Below, in pieces: positions 27,627-34,749 of a DNA stretch of 57,770 nt; the stretch's first letter is position 1, and each line of letters opens with the position of its first letter. The stretch lies in contig JAPLPK010000024.1 of the NCBI GenBank assembly GCA_026400275.1, forward strand, positions 1 through 57,770. Reading direction: 5' to 3'. A program made the position numbers and the translations under genes. The notes below the pieces were generated by a model. The model did no database searches. It was not told where the DNA came from and was given only the letters and a program-made list of their open reading frames with translations. This DNA comes from Burkholderiales bacterium. GTDB taxonomy: Bacteria > Pseudomonadota > Gammaproteobacteria > Burkholderiales > Burkholderiaceae_C.

Positions 27627-28985
27627 ATGAGCCTTCGACTCCAACTCAATCTGATCGTCACCGCCATGCTGGGCATTTTTGCCTCGGTGCTGATTGGCCT
27701 GCAGATTGACAACGTCCGGCGCAGCGTGCACGAAGAAGTGCTGGGTGCGAATGTGGTGGCCACCCAGCTGCTTTCACGCATGCAGTGGGTGTACGGTGCC
27801 AGTGGCCTGGAGGGCATGGCGGGGTTTCTGGCCCAGGTCGGCCGCATCCGGGCCAACGAAGTCGAGCTGCGCGACGGCCAGGACACGCTGATCTACCGCT
27901 CACCACCGCCGGTCTACAAGGCTGGGCGCAGCTCGCCGCAGTGGTACAACCAGCTGGTGGCATCGCCGCTGCAGCCCCAGGAAATCGGTCTGCCCAACGG
28001 CCGGATCATTCTGCGTGCCGATCCCTCGCGTGCCATTCTGGATGGCTGGGATGACCTGAGCCCGATGCTGTGGATGGTGCTGGCGGGCTTCGTGCTGGGC
28101 AATGCCCTGGTCTATGCCCTGGTGGGCCAGGTGTTGAAGCCCTTGCACCGTGTGATGCAGGGCCTGCGCCGGATGGCCCAGGGCGACTACGACACCCGCA
28201 TGGCGGACCTGTCTGGCCGCGAAGGACGCCTGGTGAGCCTGGCCTTCAACCACATGGCACAGTCTGTGCAGGACAGCATAGAAGCCAAGCGTGAGGCGAA
28301 GGCGGCAACCCAGGCATTGGCCGATAACCGCGAGCTGACCCAGACTATCCACGGACGGATAGAGCTGGAGCGGGCGGCGATTGCGCGGGAGCTGCACGAT
28401 GAACTGGGCCAGCAGGTGACCGCCATCAAAAGCGTGGGCCTGGCGATTGCCCGGCGTGCGGCAGGCAGCGACGCGACGATCGAACAATCTGCGCGACTGG
28501 TCATGGGGTGCGCAGACCAGATCTACGACAGCGTGCACCGCCTGATTGCCCAGTTGCGCCCGCTCGCATTGGACCGTTTTGGCCTGCACGACGCGCTGCG
28601 CGACATGCTGGCCGACTGCCAGTTGCACCACCCCGGTGTGCTGCTGAACTTTGAGATGCCAGAGCCGCTGGACCGGCTGGACGATGCATTGGCGACGGCG
28701 GTGTACCGCATCGTGCAAGAGGCGATGAGCAACGCTTTGCGCCACGCGCAAGCCCGGCGCATCGACGTGCGGGTGTATGCGGCAGGGGCAGCTTTGCGTA
28801 TGGAGCTGGTGGACGACGGGGTGGGCCGCATCGGCCAATGGAATGCGGTGGGGCGCTACGGGGTGTCGGGCATGCGCGAGCGTACCCAGGCGTTGGGCGG
28901 CAGCTTCGACCTGGACCAGATGGAGCCTGCCGGGGTACGGGTGCGGGTGCGTTTGCCCTTGAAATTCAAACCAATGGGTGCATAA
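27627..28985 (+). CDS. sensor histidine kinase (HAMP, HisKA_3 type)
   Basis: A 452-residue inner-membrane sensor. A first membrane helix (residues 8-27), a periplasmic stretch of about 120 residues, a second helix (about 149-170), a HAMP region (QVLKPLHRVMQGLRRMAQGDYDTR), then the dimerisation domain with phospho-acceptor His257 in RELHDELGQ and an ATPase domain (IVQEAMSNALRHAQA, DDGVG, YGVSGMRERTQALGG). ATG 27627 is preceded by GGGG. It pairs with the overlapping response regulator. Position next to pqq and alcohol oxidation genes suggests that it senses an alcohol, aldehyde or metal signal for this island. Confidence 0.9.
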   Translation: MSLRLQLNLIVTAMLGIFASVLIGLQIDNVRRSVHEEVLGANVVATQLLSRMQWVYGASGLEGMAGFLAQVGRIRANEVELRDGQDTLIYRSPPPVYKAGRSSPQWYNQLVASPLQPQEIGLPNGRIILRADPSRAILDGWDDLSPMLWMVLAGFVLGNALVYALVGQVLKPLHRVMQGLRRMAQGDYDTRMADLSGREGRLVSLAFNHMAQSVQDSIEAKREAKAATQALADNRELTQTIHGRIELERAAIARELHDELGQQVTAIKSVGLAIARRAAGSDATIEQSARLVMGCADQIYDSVHRLIAQLRPLALDRFGLHDALRDMLADCQLHHPGVLLNFEMPEPLDRLDDALATAVYRIVQEAMSNALRHAQARRIDVRVYAAGAALRMELVDDGVGRIGQWNAVGRYGVSGMRERTQALGGSFDLDQMEPAGVRVRVRLPLKFKPMGA

Positions 28986-29622
28986 AGTGAAAGTCATGTT
29001 GGTAGATGACCATGCGGTAGTGCGCATGGGTTTCAAACTCCTGCTGCAGGCATCGGACGACGTTGTGGTGGTTGCCGAGGCGGACAGTGGCGAGGCCGCC
29101 TGCCAGGCCTTTGCAGCGGCCGCGCCCGACGTGGTGGTGATGGACATTGCCATGGCCGGCATGGGCGGCATCGAGGCCATCAAGCGCCTGGTGGCCAAGG
29201 ATGGGCGGGTGCGCATTCTGGCCCTGTCTGCACACGAGGACATCAGCCATCCGATGCGGGCCTTGCAGGCGGGGGCCATGGGCTATCTGTCCAAGCGCAG
29301 CGCGCCGGAGGTACTGATTGACGCTATCCGTGCCGTGGCCAAAGGCCAGCGCTATGTGGATCCGCAGATTGCCCAGCGCATCGCGGTGCAGGCCATCAGT
29401 GGCGACAAGGGGCCGATGGACAAGCTCTCGGCCCGCGAGTTCGAGGTGTTCGTGCAGCTGGCGCGCGGGCAATCCGTGGCACAGATATCCGAGACCCTCA
29501 AGCTCTCCAGCTCTACCGTGGGGACGCACCTCTACAACACCAAGCAAAAGCTGGGGCTGGTCAACCAGGCCGAAATGACCTTGCTGGCGGTACGCCACGG
29601 CCTGATTGATATTTCTGCGTAA
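28978..29622 (+). CDS. LuxR/NarL family response regulator
   Basis: A 214-residue regulator. The receiver domain has LVDDHAV and phospho-acceptor Asp56 (VVMDIAMAGMGG). The C-terminal HTH is LSAREFEVFVQLARGQSVAQISETLKLSSSTVGTHL (starting near residue 149). The first possible start is GTG 28978, overlapping the kinase stop; GTG 28987 is an alternative. LuxR-type regulators paired with such kinases control PQQ alcohol dehydrogenases in pseudomonads (ExaDE, PedS2/PedR1), so this pair is the best candidate to control pqq and the aldehyde dehydrogenase. Confidence 0.92.
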   Translation: MHKVKVMLVDDHAVVRMGFKLLLQASDDVVVVAEADSGEAACQAFAAAAPDVVVMDIAMAGMGGIEAIKRLVAKDGRVRILALSAHEDISHPMRALQAGAMGYLSKRSAPEVLIDAIRAVAKGQRYVDPQIAQRIAVQAISGDKGPMDKLSAREFEVFVQLARGQSVAQISETLKLSSSTVGTHLYNTKQKLGLVNQAEMTLLAVRHGLIDISA

Positions 29623-29631
29623 CACGACTGT

Positions 29632-29647
29632 CCCGTTTGGAAACGGG
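29632..29647. promoter_or_regulatory. dyad CCCGTTT-GG-AAACGGG upstream of aldehyde dehydrogenase
   Basis: A perfect 7-bp dyad with a 2-bp centre lies 10 bp after the response-regulator stop and about 213 bp before the aldehyde dehydrogenase start. The 2-nt centre disfavours an RNA hairpin and favours a protein site. Nearby, 29661-29677 (TGTTGC-N5-GGAGCA) matches the half-site pattern seen before the alcohol dehydrogenase and PedF genes. Confidence 0.45.
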
Positions 29648-29859
29648 TACTGGTACAGACTGTTGCTTTATGGAGCAGTTGTGCAGCAGGGGTACTGTCC
29701 AGGGCCCGGTCGGGTGGCTCTGAAAACCTCTAATCGCAGCCATTCTTCAATGAAATCAAGGGTTTGTCTGTACGGGTGGACAGCTGGCACAGGATGTGAG
29801 ATGGAGTAAGTGCCCGCAAGGGAAACGTTCCGATCCGATTAGATTTCAAGGAGACAAAC

Positions 29860-31380
29860 TTGCTCTACGCTCAACCTGGCACCGCTGGCGCCAAAGTCGC
29901 TTACAAAGCGCAATACGACAACTTCATTGGCGGCAAGTGGGTTGCACCAACGAAGGGTGAATACTTCGCCGTGATCACCCCGGTCACGGGCAAGTCATAC
30001 ACCATGGTGGCACGCTCCACAGCCGAAGATGTGGAACTTGCTCTGGATGCCGCACATGCGGCAGCCGATGCCTGGGGCCGCACCCCCGCCGCAGACCGCG
30101 CCAACATCCTGCTCAAGATCGCCGACCGCATGGAAGCCAATCTGGAGATGCTGGCCTACGCTGAAACCGTGGACAACGGTAAACCCATCCGCGAGACCCT
30201 GAACGCCGATATTCCGCTGGCCATTGACCACTTCCGTTACTTTGCCGGCTGCCTGCGTTCGCAAGAAGGCGCGCTGAGCAACATCGACGACAACACCGTG
30301 GCCTACCACTTCCAGGAGCCTCTGGGTGTCGTGGGACAGATCATTCCCTGGAACTTCCCGATCCTGATGGCCGCCTGGAAGCTGGCCCCGGCGATTGGTG
30401 CGGGCAACTGCGTGGTGCTCAAGCCCGCCGAGTCCACCCCCATCAGCATTCTGCTGGTGGCCGAGCTGATCAACGACCTGCTGCCACCTGGTGTGCTGAA
30501 CATCGTCAATGGTTATGGCCGTGAAGCCGGCATGCCGCTGGCCACCAGCAAGCGCATCGCCAAGATCGCCTTCACCGGCTCCACCACCACCGGCCGGGTG
30601 ATCGCGCAGGCCGCAGCCAACAACCTGATCCCCGCCACACTGGAGCTGGGTGGCAAGTCGCCCAATGTGTTCTTTGCGGACATCATGGACAAGGACGACG
30701 GCTTCCTGGACAAGGCCATTGAAGGCATGGTGCTGTTTGCGTTCAACCAGGGCGAGGTCTGCACCTGCCCATCGCGCGCGTTGATCCAGGAGTCCATCTA
30801 CGACAAGTTCATGGAGCGTGTGCTCAAGCGCGTGGCGGCCATCGTGCAAGGCAGCCCGCTGGACACCGACACCATGATGGGCGCGCAGGCTTCCAAAGAG
30901 CAGCTGACCAAGATCCTGTCCTACCTGGACCTGGGCAAGCAGGAAGGCGCGCAAGTGCTGATCGGTGGCGCGCAGGCGCAGCTGGGCGGCGATCTGGCCG
31001 GCGGCTACTACGTGCAGCCCACGCTGTTCAAGGGCCACAACAAGATGCGCATCTTCCAGGAGGAAATCTTCGGACCGGTGCTGGCAGTCACTACGTTCAA
31101 GGATGAAGCGGAAGCATTGGAAATTGCAAACGACACGTTATATGGTCTGGGGGCCGGTGTGTGGAGTCGTAACGGCAATGTGGCTTACCGCATGGGTCGC
31201 GCCATCAAGGCAGGTCGCGTATGGACTAACTGCTACCACGCGTACCCTGCACACGCTGCATTCGGCGGTTACAAGGAATCTGGCATTGGCCGCGAAACCC
31301 ACAAGGTGATGCTCGACCACTACCAACAGACCAAGAACCTGCTGGTCAGCTACAGCGAGCAAAAGCTCGGCTTCTTCTGA
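29860..31380 (+). CDS. NAD-dependent aldehyde dehydrogenase (AcoD/ExaC type)
   Basis: A 506-residue cytoplasmic enzyme oxidising short-chain aldehydes such as acetaldehyde to the acid. The catalytic block [12 protein letters not shown] contains the active Cys; LELGGKSPN holds the general-base Glu. [15 protein letters not shown] and GSTTTGR are cofactor-binding parts. The start is a TTG at 29860 behind AAGGAG. It takes the aldehyde made by the PQQ enzyme of the same island. A DUF779 gene follows, a usual companion of this subgroup. Confidence 0.95.
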   Translation: MLYAQPGTAGAKVAYKAQYDNFIGGKWVAPTKGEYFAVITPVTGKSYTMVARSTAEDVELALDAAHAAADAWGRTPAADRANILLKIADRMEANLEMLAYAETVDNGKPIRETLNADIPLAIDHFRYFAGCLRSQEGALSNIDDNTVAYHFQEPLGVVGQIIPWNFPILMAAWKLAPAIGAGNCVVLKPAESTPISILLVAELINDLLPPGVLNIVNGYGREAGMPLATSKRIAKIAFTGSTTTGRVIAQAAANNLIPATLELGGKSPNVFFADIMDKDDGFLDKAIEGMVLFAFNQGEVCTCPSRALIQESIYDKFMERVLKRVAAIVQGSPLDTDTMMGAQASKEQLTKILSYLDLGKQEGAQVLIGGAQAQLGGDLAGGYYVQPTLFKGHNKMRIFQEEIFGPVLAVTTFKDEAEALEIANDTLYGLGAGVWSRNGNVAYRMGRAIKAGRVWTNCYHAYPAHAAFGGYKESGIGRETHKVMLDHYQQTKNLLVSYSEQKLGFF

Positions 31381-31408
31381 TCTCCAACGTAGGTAGGTAA
31401 ACACACAA

Positions 31409-31431
31409 GGGGCCGGCGACGGCCCCTTTAT
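31409..31431 (+). terminator. hairpin between aldehyde dehydrogenase and DUF779 gene
   Basis: GGGGCCG-GCGA-CGGCCCC is followed by TTTATT. It is placed between two genes that normally work together, 16 nt before the second start codon. It could partly terminate transcription and set a lower level of the DUF779 protein. Confidence 0.7.
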
Positions 31432-31446
31432 TCCTTGGAGATCGAA

Positions 31447-31818
31447 ATGGTTGACAAAGTGATTGCCACTCCGGCCGCGCTGGAGCTGGTGGAGTATCTT
31501 AAAACAAAGCACGGCGCCATGATGTTCCACCAGTCGGGTGGCTGCTGTGACAACAGCGCCGCCAACTGTTACCTGCCCGGTGAGATCACCATGGGCGCGG
31601 GCGATGTATACCTGGGTGATATCGGCGGCTGCCCGTTCTACATCGGGTTGGCGCAGTACGCTTACTGGAAGCACACCCAACTCATCATCGATGTGATCGA
31701 AGGCCATGGTGGCACCTTCTCGCTCGAAGGCCCGGAAGGCAAGGCCTTCCACACCCGTTCGCGCGTATTTACCGAGGCCGAGATGTTGGAGCTGTTCGGC
31801 GAAGTAGGCCCGGTCTGA
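31447..31818 (+). CDS. DUF779 domain protein, aldehyde dehydrogenase partner
   Basis: A 123-residue soluble protein with the DUF779 pattern: HQSGGCCDNSAANCY (three Cys) and GDVYLGDIGGCPFYI. Genes of this family typically follow acoD/exaC-type aldehyde dehydrogenases, as here, but the biochemical role is not established. The ATG at 31447 follows TTGGAG; a TTG 12 bp upstream is less likely. The conserved cysteines suggest metal binding or redox function, which is inference. Confidence 0.88.
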   Translation: MVDKVIATPAALELVEYLKTKHGAMMFHQSGGCCDNSAANCYLPGEITMGAGDVYLGDIGGCPFYIGLAQYAYWKHTQLIIDVIEGHGGTFSLEGPEGKAFHTRSRVFTEAEMLELFGEVGPV

Positions 31819-31836
31819 GGCCGCTCTGCCGCCGGT

Positions 31837-32601
31837 TCAGGCCGCGTGCAGCGAGGGGCAGAGCTGCAGAAAGGCCTGTTCCAGATTGGCGGCCTGGGTC
31901 TGCGTGACCAGGTCTTTGGGCCGTCCGTCGAACACCACCGCACCCTGGTTCAGAACCACCAACTGGTCGGCGTTGCGGACCTCTTCCACCAGGTGCGTGG
32001 CCCAGAGGATGGCCACGCCTTCGCTGCGCGCCAGCTGTTCCACCGCAGCGATCAGCTCGTGCCGCGACGCCGGGTCCAGGCCCACGGTGGCTTCGTCCAT
32101 CAGCAGTAGCCGGGGCCGGTGCAGCAGCGCACGGATCAGCTCGACTTTGCGCCGGTTGCCGCCCGAGAGTGCGCGCACGGCGGTTTTGGCCTGGGCCTGC
32201 AGGCCGTGGCGTTGCAGCCCGTCGGCGATGCGCGGCAGGGCGGTCTTGCGCGGGATGCCATGTAGGTCGGTGTGGAACAGCAGGTTGGCCTGCACGCTCA
32301 GGTCCAGGTCCAGCGACGACTGCTGGAACACCATGCCCAGACCGGCCAGTGCCCGGGTGGCCTGGGTCCGCATGTCATTGTCGAGTATGGACAGCTGGCC
32401 GCTGTCGGCCACGAAGAGCCCGCTGAGTATCTGCAGCAGCGTGGACTTGCCCGCGCCGTTCGGCCCCAGCAGCGCGACGAACTGCCCTGGCCGCAGGCAC
32501 AGATCCACCGATTTCAAGGCCGGCCTCGCGCCATAGGACTTGGAGATATTGCGCGCGCGCAGCACGCTAGGCGCATCGACGAGTGGGACTTGGATGGTCA
32601 T
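31837..32601 (-). CDS. ABC transporter ATP-binding protein, PQQ alcohol oxidation system
   Basis: A 254-residue ATPase. Walker A is LLGPNGAGKST, the signature is LSGGNRRKVEL (Asn in place of the usual Gln), Walker B is LLLMDEATVGLD and the switch His is in WATHLVEE. The ATG at 32601 begins MTIQVPLVDA. It is divergent from the binding-protein/permease operon. An ATPase, a binding protein and a permease of this kind recur beside PQQ alcohol dehydrogenases (the ped-type systems of pseudomonads). In Pseudomonas putida a related system has been linked to growth at low lanthanide supply. Confidence 0.9.
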   Translation of the reverse strand: MTIQVPLVDAPSVLRARNISKSYGARPALKSVDLCLRPGQFVALLGPNGAGKSTLLQILSGLFVADSGQLSILDNDMRTQATRALAGLGMVFQQSSLDLDLSVQANLLFHTDLHGIPRKTALPRIADGLQRHGLQAQAKTAVRALSGGNRRKVELIRALLHRPRLLLMDEATVGLDPASRHELIAAVEQLARSEGVAILWATHLVEEVRNADQLVVLNQGAVVFDGRPKDLVTQTQAANLEQAFLQLCPSLHAA

Positions 32602-32675
32602 GGAGAGCCTGCGGTGGTGGGCGGTGTGCCACACCCTTTCAAGCAAATGTTGTTCCACGGAGGGCTTACCCGGAG

Positions 32676-32691
32676 TGGCATTTTTCTTGCG
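32676..32691 (+). promoter_or_regulatory. sigma-54 (-24/-12) promoter of the binding-protein operon
   Basis: TGGCAT-TTTTC-TTGCG matches the consensus TGGCAC-N5-TTGCW with exact GG-N10-GC spacing. It lies about 50 bp before the start codon of the binding-protein gene. A short dyad GGTGTG-C-CACACC is located at 32623-32635 upstream. Confidence 0.82.
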
Positions 32692-32739
32692 GTTAAAACT
32701 TGCTCGTCACATTCTGTGGCGCATAAAAAAGAGAAGCCG

Positions 32740-33942
32740 ATGGAGACAAAATCGTGTGCGATACGCAGCCTGGCGCGGGCTGCCGTGGGGCTGTGGCTGT
32801 GCGCTTGTCAATGGGCAGGCGCCGCGCCCTGGACTGTCGCGGTGGTGGGACTGGAGGACGATGCGCGCTACCAGGTCCGCCAACTTGAACACGGCTACCC
32901 CGACCACCCCACTGGCCGCCCGGCCGATGCCGCGCGGGTGGCGCTGGACGAGTCCGAGGCCGAGCTGGAGACCTCGGGCCAGCGCCTGCAGCTCAAGGTC
33001 TTCATGGCCAGCAACGCGGCCGATCTGCCGCGCGTGATGGCCCAGCTCAAGGCCGCGAAGGTCGGCCATGTGCTGCTGGACTTACCCGATGCCGACCTGC
33101 AGCAGCTTGCCAGCAGCGCCGCCACGGGGCCCGACGCACCCATCTTGTTCAATATCGGCTCGGCGGCGGATGCGCTGCGCGGCACGGCTTGCGCGCCGTC
33201 CCTGCTGCATACCTACCCGAGCCGGCAGATGCTCAGCGATGCGCTGGTGCAGTATCTTGCCGCCCGCTCCTGGACCCAGGCTCTGCTGCTGTACGGCCAG
33301 CAGCCGCAGGATAAGCTGCAGTTGGATGCCTTCCTGCGCTCGGCCAAGCGCTATGGCTTGAAGATTAACAAGACGGTGCAGTTCAAGTTGTCTGGCGATC
33401 CGCGCGAACGCGACCTGAGCAATACCCGGTTGCTCACCAACGACAAGGGCTATGACGTGGTGGTGGTGCTGGACAGCGAGGGCGAGTTTGCACGCGCGCT
33501 GCCCTACACCACGCAATGGCCCCGGCCTGTAGTGGGCTCGAACGGGCTGACCGCCATGGCCTGGCATCCGCAATGGGAGCGCAATGGCGGGCCGCAACTG
33601 TCAAGGCGGTTCACACGCTTCGCGCACCGGCCCATGGCGGCGCAGGACTGGGCCGCTTGGACAGCGGTCAAGTCCATCGTGGCCGTGCTGACAGAACAGC
33701 CCAAGGCCACGGTGGCCGAGCAGCTCAAGCTGTTGCGCAGTGGGCAGGTGTTTGTGGACGGCTACAAGGGGCCGCGCCTGTCGTTCCGGCCCTGGGACGG
33801 GCAGTTGCGCCAGCCCATCTTTTTGGGCCACGCCGACGGTGTCGCGGGCAGCGCGCCCTTTGACGGTGTGTTGCACCCCACCGAAGTGCTGGACACCCTG
33901 GGCGTGGACCAGAAGGAAAGCACATGCAAGAAGCAACAATGA
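32740..33942 (+). CDS. ABC transporter substrate-binding protein, PQQ alcohol dehydrogenase system
   Basis: A 400-residue periplasmic protein. A signal peptide (residues 1-28, ending WAGAA) precedes a periplasmic binding fold of the Leu/Ile/Val-receptor type: WTVAVVGLEDDARY, then VLLDLPDADLQQLA and PILFNIGSAADALRG, and a late PRLSFRPWDGQLRQP. This matches the binding-protein family found with PQQ alcohol dehydrogenases. It is first gene of a five-gene run (binding protein, permease, NosR-like, ApbE, with the dehydrogenase after a new promoter). The ligand is unknown; an alcohol, a metal-ligand complex or PQQ itself are possible. Confidence 0.88.
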   Translation: METKSCAIRSLARAAVGLWLCACQWAGAAPWTVAVVGLEDDARYQVRQLEHGYPDHPTGRPADAARVALDESEAELETSGQRLQLKVFMASNAADLPRVMAQLKAAKVGHVLLDLPDADLQQLASSAATGPDAPILFNIGSAADALRGTACAPSLLHTYPSRQMLSDALVQYLAARSWTQALLLYGQQPQDKLQLDAFLRSAKRYGLKINKTVQFKLSGDPRERDLSNTRLLTNDKGYDVVVVLDSEGEFARALPYTTQWPRPVVGSNGLTAMAWHPQWERNGGPQLSRRFTRFAHRPMAAQDWAAWTAVKSIVAVLTEQPKATVAEQLKLLRSGQVFVDGYKGPRLSFRPWDGQLRQPIFLGHADGVAGSAPFDGVLHPTEVLDTLGVDQKESTCKKQQ

Positions 33943-34748
33943 CCACGCCCTTGATCCCGCATCTGGCGCGGGCCCTACGCGCAGTGGTGGGCCGGGAGCT
34001 GATGAAGTTCCTGCGCCAGCCTGCGCGGCTTGCGTCGTCCCTGGTGCGGCCGCTGCTGTGGTTCGTGGTGTTCTCGGCCGGTTTCCACAATGTGTTTGGC
34101 ATTGCCATCATTCCACCCTACGAGACCTATATCGAATACAAGGTCTATATGCTGCCCGGCCTGCTAGGCATGATCGCGCTGTTCAACGGCATGCAGAGTT
34201 CGCTCTCCATGGTCTACGACCGCGAGATGGGCGTCATGCGCTTGCTGCTCACGGCGCCGCTGGCGCGTGGCTGGTTGCTGGCTTTCAAGCTAGGTGCTGC
34301 AACGGTGCTGTCGCTGCTGCAGATGCTGGTTTTTTTGGCGGTCGCCTGGGCCTTCGGGGTGGAGGCCGATGGCTGGGCCTGGCTGTGGGCGCTGCCGACC
34401 ATGGCCCTGGGCGCCGCCATGCTGGCTGCGCTGGGGCTGATGCTGTCGGTCTACGTGAAGCAGCTGGAGAACTTTGCCGGGGCGATGAACTTTGTGATCT
34501 TCCCGATGTTCTTCATCAGCTCGGCCCTGTACCCGCTGTGGAAGCTGCAGGAGTCGGGCGCCTTGTGGCTGTTTGAGCTGGCGCAGTTCAACCCCTTCAC
34601 CCACATGGTGGAGCTGCTGCGTTTTGCCATGCAGGGCCAGTTCAAGGGTGATTCGCTGGCGGTGGTGGCGGTGTGTGGCGTGGTGTTCTTCGCTCTGGCC
34701 TTGCGCGGCTACGATCCGCAGCGCGGCTGGATACGGCAGCGAGGCTAG
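33924..34748 (+). CDS. ABC-2 type permease, PQQ alcohol oxidation system (PedC-like)
   Basis: A 274-residue membrane protein of the ABC-2 family with six hydrophobic segments, starting with a cytoplasmic helix (ALRAVVGRELMKFLRQPARL). Blocks LPGLLGMIALFNGMQSSLSMVYDREMGVMRLLLTAPL and NFVIFPMFFISSALYPL are typical. ABC-2 permeases usually export, which fits poorly with a dedicated uptake binding protein and is a real puzzle of this system. The start is ATG 33924 (behind AAGGAAAG) or ATG 33939, which forms an ATGA overlap with the previous gene. Confidence 0.9.
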   Translation: MQEATMTTPLIPHLARALRAVVGRELMKFLRQPARLASSLVRPLLWFVVFSAGFHNVFGIAIIPPYETYIEYKVYMLPGLLGMIALFNGMQSSLSMVYDREMGVMRLLLTAPLARGWLLAFKLGAATVLSLLQMLVFLAVAWAFGVEADGWAWLWALPTMALGAAMLAALGLMLSVYVKQLENFAGAMNFVIFPMFFISSALYPLWKLQESGALWLFELAQFNPFTHMVELLRFAMQGQFKGDSLAVVAVCGVVFFALALRGYDPQRGWIRQRG

Positions 34749-34749
34749 T

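Noticed and set aside
29653-29670. sigma-54 promoter before the aldehyde dehydrogenase (TGGTAC...TTGCT)
   Set aside because: The spacer between GG and GC is 11, not 10, and spacing is strict for this sigma factor.
32648-32664. Fourth enhancer-like site TGTTGT-N5-GGAGGG before the binding-protein operon
   Set aside because: It matches poorly and ends only about 12 bp from the -24 box, too close for an enhancer site.
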